Assembly: GCA_003520025.1 (NCBI GenBank)
Contig: DOVP01000290.1
Coordinates: forward strand, 1-20,153
Length of the DNA stretch: 20,153 bases
Source of the DNA: Phycisphaerales bacterium
GTDB lineage: Bacteria; Planctomycetota; Phycisphaerae; Phycisphaerales; SM1A02
Direction: 5' to 3'
Each line of letters opens with the position of its first letter. The first letter of the stretch is position 1. The translations under genes and the position numbers were made by a program. Shown here in pieces: positions 1-6,954 of this stretch. The notes under the pieces were generated by a model. The model saw only the letters and a list, made by a program, of their open reading frames with translations. It ran no database searches and was not told where the DNA came from.

Positions 1-423
1 AGATCCACCCGCAGATGTATCGTTGTAGAGGACGTGATATCCGTCTCCAAGAGTCAGGGTTCCGGCGCTGACAGCAGCGGTGCCGGATCCTGCCGTGTAT
101 ACGTAGATCGCCGTTGCGCTGTGAACGGTGAAGTCCCATGAACCTTCAACCTGCACCGCAATCTGAAACGGTGCCGAGACATTCGTGCTCATACTGTCGA
201 TGTCGAACGTGTCGCCACCAATCGAATCGTTGCGGTACCACAGGAATGAATCGACACCGACGGAAGACACGTAGGTAAACGCCATGGTGTCGTCACTTCC
301 CGAGGAACCGTCGTAATACTCGCTTCCATCTGGGATTTCGGGTGACTCGACGGCCTCTGCGATTGCGGAGGCTGCGGGCAGGATGCTGACAAGAACACCG
401 GCCAAGATGAGTTTGCTGAACAT
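1..423 (-). CDS. Secreted protein of unknown function, N-terminal part (runs off left edge)
   Basis: An open frame of 141 codons starts at the ATG at 423 and continues past base 1 without a stop, so the C-terminus is outside the window. The first residues (MFSKLILAGVLVSILPAASA) form a clear signal peptide: one lysine, a hydrophobic core and an AxA-like cleavage site near residues 18-20, so the product is exported. The mature part is rich in Gly, Ser, Thr, Asp and aromatic residues with alternating short hydrophobic stretches, which suggests an extracellular beta-rich domain. I see no enzyme motif and do not recognise the family. An AGGAG ribosome binding site 9 nt upstream supports this start. 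The unseen C-terminus could carry a sorting or dockerin-type module like the two secreted proteins at 3665-5637, but that is inference. Confidence 0.75.
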   Translation of the reverse strand, partial: MFSKLILAGVLVSILPAASAIAEAVESPEIPDGSEYYDGSSGSDDTMAFTYVSSVGVDSFLWYRNDSIGGDTFDIDSMSTNVSAPFQIAVQVEGSWDFTVHSATAIYVYTAGSGTAAVSAGTLTLGDGYHVLYNDTSAGGS

Positions 424-432
424 TTCAGAACG

Positions 433-437
433 CTCCT
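433..437 (-). promoter_or_regulatory. Shine-Dalgarno for the secreted protein at 1-423
   Basis: On the minus strand AGGAG lies 9 nt before the ATG at 423. It fixes that start and favours this frame over a competing minus-strand ORF that spans 189-527 in another frame. Confidence 0.6.
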
Positions 438-505
438 GTACTGGATGAGAGGAAGCCGATTCGCGGCGAGGCACAAACACCCCGACCTCCCTTGTTGATC
501 GGCTC

Positions 506-530
506 CTAGTACACCCCCACTAGTCACCCC
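506..530. repeat. Short direct/inverted repeat cluster, possible operator
   Basis: CTAGTACACCCC (506-517) is followed by CTAGTCACCCC (520-530), imperfect direct repeats with a 14-bp period. CTAGT (506-510) and ACTAG (519-523) also form an inverted repeat with an 8-bp spacer. The site is about 83 bp upstream of the secreted-protein start at 423, a plausible place for a regulator to bind. Chance occurrence is possible. Confidence 0.25.
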
Positions 531-840
531 ACCGGGCCCCGTGTGATGGAACGACCTTCACACCTTCAATTCCGCGGCATCATGCCCTCCAATCCCTTCC
601 TCAGGGCTGGCAATCGGCATCACCCGCATAATTGGACACTTCCTACTTGCCTGCCCCTCGATTTGGGGCATGCTCGGGCGAAGACGCATCAGCGGATCAC
701 GGCCTTGGTGTCAAAATGACCTCCAGCGTCCAACCCGATCTCGCCGCCGCCAAGGTTCCGCTGCGTGTTGTGTCTTCCACCGAATCGTCGGCAACATCAT
801 GGCCGCTCGCGATGGCCACTGACTGGACGCAGGAAGAGAG

Positions 841-873
841 GGCTCCCCATTGGCCTATGGTCAATGGGGAGCC
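841..873 (+). other. Strong stem-loop upstream of the Nudix gene
   Basis: The arms at 841-855 and 859-873 pair over 15 bp: 12 perfect bp (GGCTCCCCATTG with CAATGGGGAGCC), then G-U, C-G and C-G, closing a 3-nt TAT loop. No T-run follows on either side, so it is not a standard intrinsic terminator. Read on the minus strand the G-U pair becomes an A-C mismatch, so the plus-strand RNA folds slightly better. It ends 92 bp before the Nudix ATG. It could be a 5'-UTR element, part of a small RNA, a protein-binding palindrome or a dispersed repeat unit. Confidence 0.6.
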
Positions 874-965
874 TGTCCTTGGGCCGAGCCGATTGATTCA
901 CGACATGGACTCGGTCTCGACCACGCCCTGCGCAGCAGCGTTGATGTGTCCGTACCATCCCGGCG

Positions 966-1409
966 ATGACAGACGTCTCAAACACACACCTGAGCCAAAG
1001 ATCGTTCCATTACATCGTCCGGGGCGTGATCCGTGATGGCAAGCACGTCCTGCTCTGTAAGCAACGGACGGGCGACTACACTTTTCTGCCCGGCGGGCAT
1101 GTCGAATTCGGCGAGTCGGCCACAGTGGCGCTGCTCCGCGAACTCCACGAGGAGATCGGCATCGAGGGCACTATCGGGAATTTCCTCGGCGCCATCGAGA
1201 ATGGGTGGGACGGCGAGTTCGAGATCTCGCTGGTCTTCGAGGTGGAGAACCACGGCCTGACCGCCGATACGCCCCCGCAGCCTGCATCCGAAGCAGAGGC
1301 TCATCTGGAATTCATTTGGGCGAAGGCCGACATGCTCGCCGAAGCCAACATCCTCCCTTCGGTGCTTGTCGGTTGGCTGGACTGCGGTGGATGGGCGTCC
1401 ACGCTCTGA
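966..1409 (+). CDS. Nudix hydrolase
   Basis: A 147-residue protein with a complete Nudix box (GX5EX7REUXEEXGU) at about residues 44-66: Gly44, Glu50, then RELHEEIGI at 58-66. The Glu residues of REL and HEE bind the catalytic metal. The family cleaves nucleoside diphosphates linked to another group (NUDP-X), for example oxidised dNTPs or ADP-sugars; substrate cannot be assigned from the sequence. The protein is a single Nudix domain of usual size without signal peptide, so cytosolic. The ATG at 966 is the first usable start because an in-frame TGA lies at 942-944. There is no clear Shine-Dalgarno, so translation may be leaderless or weak. It stands alone and converges on the uup-like gene, with 69 bp between the stops. 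Confidence 0.9.
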   Translation: MTDVSNTHLSQRSFHYIVRGVIRDGKHVLLCKQRTGDYTFLPGGHVEFGESATVALLRELHEEIGIEGTIGNFLGAIENGWDGEFEISLVFEVENHGLTADTPPQPASEAEAHLEFIWAKADMLAEANILPSVLVGWLDCGGWASTL

Positions 1410-1478
1410 GCCGAGGTGGCGATGAGGCTCTGATCGACGCGAGTGAATATGCCCCCGGAGCCGGGGTGTAGCGGGCGG

Positions 1479-3278
1479 CTACTTCTCCAGTTCCGCCCAC
1501 CTCGCGTAGAGCGTCTTGACCCTTTCCTGCGCCACCGAAAGTGCCTTGAATGTTTCGGCCGCGCGGATGTGATCGGTGCTCATCAAAGGGTCGGCAGACT
1601 CGGCTTCCAATCGTGCGACCTCCTCCTCTGCATCGAGAATGGCCGTTTCCATGCCCCGATATTCCTGCTCCTCTTTGTGGGAACGCTTCTTTTTACGGAT
1701 CTTGACGGGTGCTGTCTTCACCGCAGCAGGACTCGCCTTACGCGCCGCTTCCGCAGCAACAGTTCCCCGATAGACCACCCACTGTTCAAGCGTCTGGAAC
1801 TCCTTGATGCCACCATGGTCGTCGAGACCGACGTACTCGGTCGCAATCCGCTCGAGCATGAAACGGTCGTGCGTCACCAACACAATGGCCCCGGGGAATT
1901 CCAGAAGTGCCTCCTCAAGCACTTCGAGCGACGGAATGTCCAGATCATTGGTCGGCTCATCGAGCAGCAGCACATCGGCCGGCTCCAGCATGAGATTGGC
2001 GATAAGCACGCGTGACTGTTCGCCTCCGGAAAGATTGGAAACCTTCGTGGCGAGTTGATCGGGTTCAAACAAAAACCGCCTTGCCCAGCCGGTCACGTGC
2101 ACCTGCTTGCCGCGGTAGTCCACCGTATCACCGACCGGACACAGAGCTTCCTGCAAGGTCTGTGTACCGACGAGTGTGTCGCGGTGCTGGCTGAAGGTGA
2201 CGACCCGCAAATCGGCCGCCCGCTTGATCGTTCCCGAGTCCGGCTGAAGATCGCCGGACATGAGTCGCAGCAACGTCGTCTTTCCCACGCCGTTGGCCCC
2301 GAGCAGGCCGATCCGCCTTCCAGGGCTCAGCATCAGGTCAAGCGAGTGAAAAAGTTGCTTACCACCCATCGACTTGGCGACGCTGTGCAGGGCGAGAAGT
2401 TTCTTTGTCTTCCGCTCGGTCGCCTGGAAATCGATGGTCGTCGTCTGCCTCGGAGCCTCGTTGCGGCCTTTCGTGGCCTTCAGATTCGCCCGCCGCTCTG
2501 CGGCGGCTTCAACCTGCGTCTTGTTGCGTGTCTGCCGACCTTGAATTCCCTGCTGAAGCCACGCGGTATCACGACGCACCTTGTTGGCAAGCGCCGATTC
2601 GGTCGCTTCCTGCGCATCAAGGAAGGCCTCTTTTCTCACAATGAACTGCGAGTAGTTTCCCGCAGCCTCGAACATGCCGCCTGGATAGGCCGGAGAGATC
2701 TCAATGATGCGGGCTGCGGTGTTCTCAAGAAACTGGCGATCATGGGTCACGAAGACCATGGCCATGGTGGAGCGAGCGGCAAAGCCTTCGAGCCACAGCA
2801 CGCCTTCGAGGTCGAGGTGATTCGTCGGTTCGTCCAGCAACAGTACGTCGGGCTCGTGGCACAGCGCCCGCGCGATGGCAAGACGCTTTCGCCAACCGCC
2901 GGAGAGCGTGTCGACTGGACGGTCGAAGTCCTCAAAGCCGAGTTTGGAGAGCGAGATCGCGGCGCGAGTTTCAACATCGACCCGATCGTCCTGCGTAGCC
3001 TTGAGTTCGGCGCAAATTGCAGACAGCGGCGTCGCGCCATCGTCGAAGCGATCATCCTGCTCGACATACACCAACTTCAACCCGCGACGTTTGGTGATGT
3101 CGCCCTCATCGGCGAATTCGAGATCGGCGAGGATCTTCAGTAGCGTCGACTTCCCCGCACCGTTCGGGCCGATGAGCCCGACACGGTCTTTCTCCTCAAT
3201 CGAAAGTGAAACCCCTTCGAACAGGACGCTCGATGGGAATGACTTGCCGAGTTCACGAACAGAAAGAAGTGTCGCCAT
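1479..3278 (-). CDS. uup: ABC-F family ATPase, Uup type
   Basis: A soluble 599-residue protein with two ABC ATPase domains and no membrane segment. Domain 1 has Walker A GPNGAGKS (37-44), signature LSGG (125-128) and Walker B VLLLDEPTNHLD (145-156). A charged linker (about 210-290) corresponds to the ABC-F interdomain linker. Domain 2 has Walker A GANGVGKT (327-334), signature LSGGEQ (416-421) and VLLLDEPTNDLD (436-447). A basic stretch (KIRKKKRS, 527-534) leads into a C-terminal coiled coil (about 535-599), typical of Uup. ABC-F proteins act on ribosomes; Uup is also linked to precise transposon excision and ribosome-associated stress in E. coli. I chose the ATG at 3278 because homology begins there (MATLLSVREL); the frame stays open upstream to 3512, but those 78 residues look non-coding. 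No good Shine-Dalgarno is visible. Confidence 0.9.
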   Translation of the reverse strand: MATLLSVRELGKSFPSSVLFEGVSLSIEEKDRVGLIGPNGAGKSTLLKILADLEFADEGDITKRRGLKLVYVEQDDRFDDGATPLSAICAELKATQDDRVDVETRAAISLSKLGFEDFDRPVDTLSGGWRKRLAIARALCHEPDVLLLDEPTNHLDLEGVLWLEGFAARSTMAMVFVTHDRQFLENTAARIIEISPAYPGGMFEAAGNYSQFIVRKEAFLDAQEATESALANKVRRDTAWLQQGIQGRQTRNKTQVEAAAERRANLKATKGRNEAPRQTTTIDFQATERKTKKLLALHSVAKSMGGKQLFHSLDLMLSPGRRIGLLGANGVGKTTLLRLMSGDLQPDSGTIKRAADLRVVTFSQHRDTLVGTQTLQEALCPVGDTVDYRGKQVHVTGWARRFLFEPDQLATKVSNLSGGEQSRVLIANLMLEPADVLLLDEPTNDLDIPSLEVLEEALLEFPGAIVLVTHDRFMLERIATEYVGLDDHGGIKEFQTLEQWVVYRGTVAAEAARKASPAAVKTAPVKIRKKKRSHKEEQEYRGMETAILDAEEEVARLEAESADPLMSTDHIRAAETFKALSVAQERVKTLYARWAELEK

Positions 3279-3664
3279 GGTCTGCAATATCAGAAATCGA
3301 CAGCGTATTCGGGGTGGACACGAGCCTCGACGCATACGCGTTCTGTCATTCTGGTCTCCGTGGCATGCTGGTTCTCGGCAAGGGCGGCATTGTAGAGCCC
3401 AGAAGAAAGACGATCGGCACTGTTCGGACACCGCCGGAGCCCGGCGCAGGGGTTCAGATTCGCCGGCAGCCGAACAGGATCCATCCCACCCCATGGATAG
3501 CGGCTTTCTCAATTACCCTTTTGGATGCATGGGGCGAGGTTCTATAGTGATTCCATGCGGCGAGTGCATTTTTACATCGCGATCAGCACGCTCGTGCTTC
3601 GCACGGGGCTCTATGGGGGTGGGTAGGCGGACGGAAAAAAGCTGCGTTGGCGCCTTCGCCCTCT
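3279..3664. other. 386-bp gap without a convincing gene
   Basis: The gap lies between the uup start and the 3' end of the beta-propeller gene, so it should hold the uup promoter and the terminator of the dockerin gene pair. I see a T-run terminator candidate at 3635-3669 and a plus-strand promoter-like motif at 3521-3548 leading to a 23-codon ORF (3555-3626). ORFs crossing the region in other frames lack family features. No clear uup promoter was found. Confidence 0.45.
3521..3548 (+). promoter_or_regulatory. Weak sigma-70-like promoter candidate
   Basis: TTGGAT (3521-3526) and TATAGT (3543-3548) are separated by 16 bp. The -10 matches five of six consensus bases, the -35 only three. It points right, towards a 23-codon ORF beginning only 6 nt after the -10 and then into the antisense of the beta-propeller gene. 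A true promoter here would make antisense RNA; a chance match is equally possible. Confidence 0.2.
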
Positions 3665-3669
3665 TCAGC
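3635..3669 (-). terminator. Candidate intrinsic terminator of the dockerin gene pair
   Basis: On the minus strand a GCTG...CAGC outer stem (3666-3669 with 3641-3644) encloses a small GGCG/CGCC stem and is followed directly by six T residues (3635-3640). The outer stem begins inside the stop codon of the beta-propeller gene. The stem is short and interrupted by a 4x4 internal loop, so strength is uncertain. Confidence 0.4.
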
Positions 3670-5032
3670 ACACTCCCCAGGCAGCGATAAGGGCGAGAAG
3701 ATCGTCGATGCCGGTGTTGCCGTCGCCGTCGATGTCACCTTCGTCGGTGGCCCCCCACGCTTCAAGCAACGTCAGAAGATCGTCAACACCGGTGGTGCCG
3801 TCGCCGTTGAGATCGGTGGCGCAGCCGCAGGGGCCTGTGAGTCCTGCGAAGGCCAGCACATCGCCACGGTCGGGTTGGTACGGAGCGCCGACTAGGGCGT
3901 GGTCGTTGTCAATGGCAACCGACCATCCGTACTCGGCATCCGAGGCAGGTGTTGTTGGCAGCATGACATCCGTCGCGGCCCACCCCCCCCCACTTCTGCT
4001 GAAGACATCAACCTTGCCAGCGGATATCCCATCAACCAATCCGAATCGCGAACCAACCAGCATCTGATCGCCCGAGAGGCCAAGCGAGACGCCGAACTGC
4101 TCGCCCGTCTGCGCCGCCGGCGCGAAATGCTGCGTGATGTCCCACTCACTGGGAGTACCTTCCAGTATCCAGATGCTTCCGGCGTCGATGGCGGCGGTAT
4201 CGTCGCTATAGCAGCCAACGGCCATGCGATCGTTCTCGATGGCCAGCGCAAAGCCGAAGTAGTCATCGGCATTGCCGCCGGAATTGCTCATTTCCCAGAC
4301 AGGGGTCCACACGCCGCCCAGCCGCTCCCACAGATGAACTTCACCGCGGCCGTCATCGGACCATGGTGCGCCACCAAGAATTCGGTCACCGTCCGTCGCC
4401 AGTGCCAGACCGAGTTGATCCCCCTCGCCGCCGCCAGGGTGCAGCAATTTCGTGGACCACGCAAAGGTTCCATCGTTCAAGCGGTCGAACACGGTGATTG
4501 ATCCAGAGGACATGCCCTGATCGTCATCGAGTGAAGTGCCGATCGCGCAGAAATCGGATTCGATCGCCACCGTGCGACCGAACAAATCATCCGCACCACC
4601 CGCCGGGTCGATCAGTTTCTGCTTGAAGGACCAGTTGCCCCCGCCATCACGCTCGAAGATGTACGCAGCGCCGGAGTTTCCGCCCATGGCATCGTTGAAC
4701 CACGCCCCTGCAATGACCGTGTCACCCAGAATATCCACGCTCACGCCGAGCATGTCGCCCCAGTCCGCGTCGTCGACAATCAAGCGAGCCTCCTGCTGCC
4801 ATGTGTCGCCCGTTCGCCGGTACACGTACACCGCGCCGGTTGCCCACGCAACACCGGTATCGAACATAGCGCCCACGGCGGCGACATCACCATCGATCGC
4901 CACGGCCGTGCCGAGCATCGCGCCGACATCGAGTTCGCCCGGAATCGGCATCTCTACCGGACACGGACTCGCAGCGGCAAGTGACGTAATCCCGATGAAC
5001 AGGCCGAACATACTCTTCCGCCTCAGTCGCAT
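3665..5032 (-). CDS. Exported FG-GAP beta-propeller protein with C-terminal dockerin repeats
   Basis: A 455-residue protein. Residues 1-22 form a signal peptide (MRLRRKSMFGLFIGITSLAA). Seven repeats of the type 'DxFGxxVAIdgDxxxVGA' follow, with cores near 38, 93, 149, 205, 257, 311 and 367. This is the integrin-alpha-like FG-GAP pattern, so a seven-bladed propeller is expected. The C-terminus (about 402-455) has two calcium-loop repeats, DLNGDGTTGVDDLL (407-420) and DIDGDGNTGIDDLL (433-446), as in type I dockerins, here followed by WG and a final Cys. I chose the ATG at 5032; a GTG three codons earlier and an ATG seven codons later (5011) are alternatives. It overlaps the upstream dockerin gene by 10 bp, so the two are probably one operon. 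Role is probably extracellular or cell-surface; no catalytic motif is seen. Confidence 0.88.
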   Translation of the reverse strand: MRLRRKSMFGLFIGITSLAAASPCPVEMPIPGELDVGAMLGTAVAIDGDVAAVGAMFDTGVAWATGAVYVYRRTGDTWQQEARLIVDDADWGDMLGVSVDILGDTVIAGAWFNDAMGGNSGAAYIFERDGGGNWSFKQKLIDPAGGADDLFGRTVAIESDFCAIGTSLDDDQGMSSGSITVFDRLNDGTFAWSTKLLHPGGGEGDQLGLALATDGDRILGGAPWSDDGRGEVHLWERLGGVWTPVWEMSNSGGNADDYFGFALAIENDRMAVGCYSDDTAAIDAGSIWILEGTPSEWDITQHFAPAAQTGEQFGVSLGLSGDQMLVGSRFGLVDGISAGKVDVFSRSGGGWAATDVMLPTTPASDAEYGWSVAIDNDHALVGAPYQPDRGDVLAFAGLTGPCGCATDLNGDGTTGVDDLLTLLEAWGATDEGDIDGDGNTGIDDLLALIAAWGVC

Positions 5033-5637
5033 GCGCCCCACGCTTCCAGCACGGCGAGCAGATCATTCACCCCGACCGTGCCGTCACCATCGATGTCGTA
5101 GGGACTTCCAGAGGCTCCCCAGTCGCCGAGAAGGGCGAGCACTTCGTCGACACCAACGACACCATCACCGCCATCGGGCGGATAGACATCGGCCGGGCAG
5201 TCGTCAAGGATAATCGTATCGGTCCAATCCACATCGATCTCCGTGCCGTCGGGATGCGCGAAGATGACGGACTCGGCGAACGCGAGCACATCGCTTTCTG
5301 CAGCGATCTCAAGAGTCAGCAAGTGCGTAGGCGTATCCTGTGGTGGAATGTCGGGCTCGGTAATTGCGAAACAGAGGACCGTATCGGCATCGTGGTTGAG
5401 TGACCATCCGAGATCATCACAGATGCCGCTATGGATATCACTGATGCTCATGCCCGACACATCGAACTGAAAGCCAGCGACAGGTTGCTCGCACTGCCAG
5501 TTCACATTCACCCAGCCGGTCCCATCGGGAGCAAGGTCGTAATCGCCGAAGGTCAACTCGCACGCGGCGTGCGCTGTATGCGTGCCGATCAAGAGTGACG
5601 CCCCGAGCATCACGCCGTATTCAATAACTCGGTTCAT
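5023..5637 (-). CDS. Exported cohesin-like/dockerin protein
   Basis: A 204-residue protein. Residues 1-24 are a signal peptide ending THTAHA. The mature N-terminal domain (about 25-147) has a pattern seen in cohesin-like beta sandwiches: a 'WVNVNW' strand, 'PVAGFQFDVSG' (52-62), and a late 'HLLTLEIAAES' strand (105-115); the cohesin assignment is my inference. Residues 148-204 are dockerin-like, with loops at 149-166 (DVYPPDGGDGVVGVDEVL, irregular and carrying an insertion) and 181-194 (DIDGDGTVGVNDLL), then 'EAWGACD'. Several Cys residues could form disulfides. An AGGAGG Shine-Dalgarno 8 nt before the ATG fixes the start. It is the first gene of the dockerin pair and its end overlaps the beta-propeller gene. 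Confidence 0.85.
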   Translation of the reverse strand: MNRVIEYGVMLGASLLIGTHTAHAACELTFGDYDLAPDGTGWVNVNWQCEQPVAGFQFDVSGMSISDIHSGICDDLGWSLNHDADTVLCFAITEPDIPPQDTPTHLLTLEIAAESDVLAFAESVIFAHPDGTEIDVDWTDTIILDDCPADVYPPDGGDGVVGVDEVLALLGDWGASGSPYDIDGDGTVGVNDLLAVLEAWGACD

Positions 5638-5645
5638 GCTGGAAC

Positions 5646-5651
5646 CCTCCT
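5646..5651 (-). promoter_or_regulatory. Strong Shine-Dalgarno for the cohesin-like/dockerin gene
   Basis: A perfect AGGAGG lies 8 nt before the ATG at 5637, among the best ribosome binding sites in the window. It suggests efficient translation of the first gene of the dockerin pair. Confidence 0.7.
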
Positions 5652-5676
5652 GTGCTCGCCCCCACCTCTGAGATGG

Positions 5677-5705
5677 ATCGTGACGGATGAGACGGCGGCC
5701 GTCAA
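5677..5705 (-). promoter_or_regulatory. Candidate sigma-70 promoter of the dockerin gene pair
   Basis: Reading the minus strand, TTGACG (5700-5705, five of six -35 bases) and CACGAT (5677-5682, three of six -10 bases) are separated by 17 bp. The predicted start would give a 5' leader of roughly 30 nt carrying the AGGAGG site. The location just upstream of the first gene, in the only gap before the metallopeptidase gene, makes it plausible. The -10 match is weak. Confidence 0.35.
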
Positions 5706-5748
5706 GTAAAAAGGGGGCTGGTACTGCTCTGGGGGGAGTCGATAGTCA

Positions 5749-6954
5749 CTATTGCCCCGGAGGGGGGCCCTGACCGTGGCTTCTCAGCACCTGCTTGGCG
5801 CGAGCGACGGGATAGGCGCGGATGAGTTCGGCGGCGGGGAGACCACCGATATCGGGGAGCAGAAACATGATCTCGCCATTCGTGGCGGTCAATAAGGTTC
5901 TACTGTCGTCCTGTATTACGCCTCCCCGGAATCGCTGCCAGTGGTCCTTGCGCGAATATTCCGGGCTACAAAGGGCTTTGGTCAGCGCAGCAGGATCGAA
6001 TCCCGCGTCATCAAGTTCCAGAAAGAGCGCAAGCAGGATTCCGTATATACCCCAACGCGTATTGTGATCTCGGGCAATGAGCGGAAGACCGGTCTTTGTT
6101 TCGCCGATGTCGACGATTTCCTGCCAGAGTCGGATGTCACTGGCAAGTTTTGCACGCTGCTTCGGCGCGAGCCGATCGAGAACCCCCTGCCCCTGTTCGA
6201 TGGCTCGCCGCACCTCGCGCAGCCGTCTGGCATCCTTCCACCCAAGTGTCACCACCTCACCGTCATTCAGCATCATCTGCCGCATCATTTCGCCGTCTCC
6301 AACCGACCACGCAAGCAAATCGAGCACACCGTCATCCGGAAGATCATCGAGTTTGCGGAGCCGCTCCTCGATGAATCCCGCAACGGCGTCTGGCGCTTCC
6401 CGCAACGCGGTTCGGTAGGCCAGATATTCGGCCAGCCCTTCGTCGAGCCAGATACCGGCGAATTGGATGGCTGCCTGACGCTGCTGCAGGAGATGCCACA
6501 TCTCGTGAACTTCCAAGAACAGTCCCACGTGACGGGCGCCGGCGAGCGACTCGGTTTCGCCGCCAAGAATCGTGCCGCCTGCCCGAATATCTTCGGCCAG
6601 CACCGCAGCACTCGCAACCGGCATGGGAAAGATCACAATCATCTTTTCGGTTTCCGGATGGGGCCACGATGTACCGAACAACCACGTGCCTCCGCCGCCC
6701 TCCATGAGCAGCACCCCCATGTCTGGCGGCTCCATGCCAAAGTCCTCGACAGCCGTCGCGCGGCCTGCTTGCAGGAGTTCCAGAGTACTCTCCGCAATGA
6801 GTTGCCAGCTCTCGCCGGGCGGATGAAAGACAACCAAGCCGCCGTCAATGACTGCCTCGTGCTGCTCGCTGATGGGGACACGAGCGGCGGGGCTTTGGCA
6901 ACCCAAGATGGCTGCAATCAATCCCGATGCAACAAGTGCTGCAATTGGTTTCAT
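5749..6954 (-). CDS. Lipoprotein with HExxH zinc-peptidase (gluzincin-like) motif
   Basis: A 401-residue protein beginning MKPIAALVASGLIAAILGCQ: a type II signal peptide with Cys19 as likely lipidation site. The core has HEMWH (150-154), the zinc-binding HExxH motif, followed by WLDEGLAEYLAY (169-180), where Glu172 fits the third ligand of gluzincin peptidases (peptidase MA-like). An envelope-anchored metallopeptidase is therefore likely; substrate is unknown and the family is not identified more closely. The start is the ATG at 6954, which overlaps the hutF-like stop as ATGA, with GAGG 8 nt upstream. The frame is open for 72 more codons upstream, but that sequence lies inside the hutF-like gene and looks non-coding. 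It is the last gene of the M20-HutF operon. No clear terminator follows. Confidence 0.8.
   Translation of the reverse strand: MKPIAALVASGLIAAILGCQSPAARVPISEQHEAVIDGGLVVFHPPGESWQLIAESTLELLQAGRATAVEDFGMEPPDMGVLLMEGGGGTWLFGTSWPHPETEKMIVIFPMPVASAAVLAEDIRAGGTILGGETESLAGARHVGLFLEVHEMWHLLQQRQAAIQFAGIWLDEGLAEYLAYRTALREAPDAVAGFIEERLRKLDDLPDDGVLDLLAWSVGDGEMMRQMMLNDGEVVTLGWKDARRLREVRRAIEQGQGVLDRLAPKQRAKLASDIRLWQEIVDIGETKTGLPLIARDHNTRWGIYGILLALFLELDDAGFDPAALTKALCSPEYSRKDHWQRFRGGVIQDDSRTLLTATNGEIMFLLPDIGGLPAAELIRAYPVARAKQVLRSHGQGPPPGQ

Larger units (their letters stand above)
424..965. other. 542-bp non-coding divergent region
   Basis: This gap separates the leftward secreted-protein gene from the rightward Nudix gene, so promoters for both should lie here. 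It holds the Shine-Dalgarno at 433-437, a CTAGT/CACCCC repeat cluster at 506-530 and a strong hairpin at 841-873. A plus-strand ORF from a TTG at 632 crosses it but overlaps the Nudix start by about 70 bp and has low-complexity, family-free content. I found no convincing sigma-70 promoter for the Nudix gene. Confidence 0.5.

Noticed and set aside
189..527. Minus-strand 112-codon ORF
   Set aside because: It lies in another frame over the secreted-protein gene, which has a signal peptide and an AGGAG site; this ORF has neither.
632..1036. Plus-strand 134-codon ORF from a TTG
   Set aside because: It overlaps the well-supported Nudix start by 71 bp, contains the 841-873 hairpin, has no Shine-Dalgarno and shows no family features.
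1453..1466. CCCCGGAGCCGGGG as a terminator between the Nudix and uup genes
   Set aside because: The stem is only 5 bp with a 4-nt loop and no T-run follows, so it was not listed as a feature.
2055..3143. Plus-strand 362-codon ORF antisense to uup
   Set aside because: Long open frames opposite GC-rich genes are common; the product is Arg/His-rich without motifs, while the minus strand encodes a complete ABC-F protein.
3279..3512. N-terminal extension of the uup frame by 78 residues
   Set aside because: Family homology begins at MATLLSVREL (3278); the extension is Cys/Arg-rich and unlike any ABC-F leader.
3671..5190. Four similar GC-rich blocks as a DNA repeat or CRISPR-like array
   Set aside because: They are the coding sequence of the four dockerin calcium loops in two adjacent genes, not a separate repeat element.
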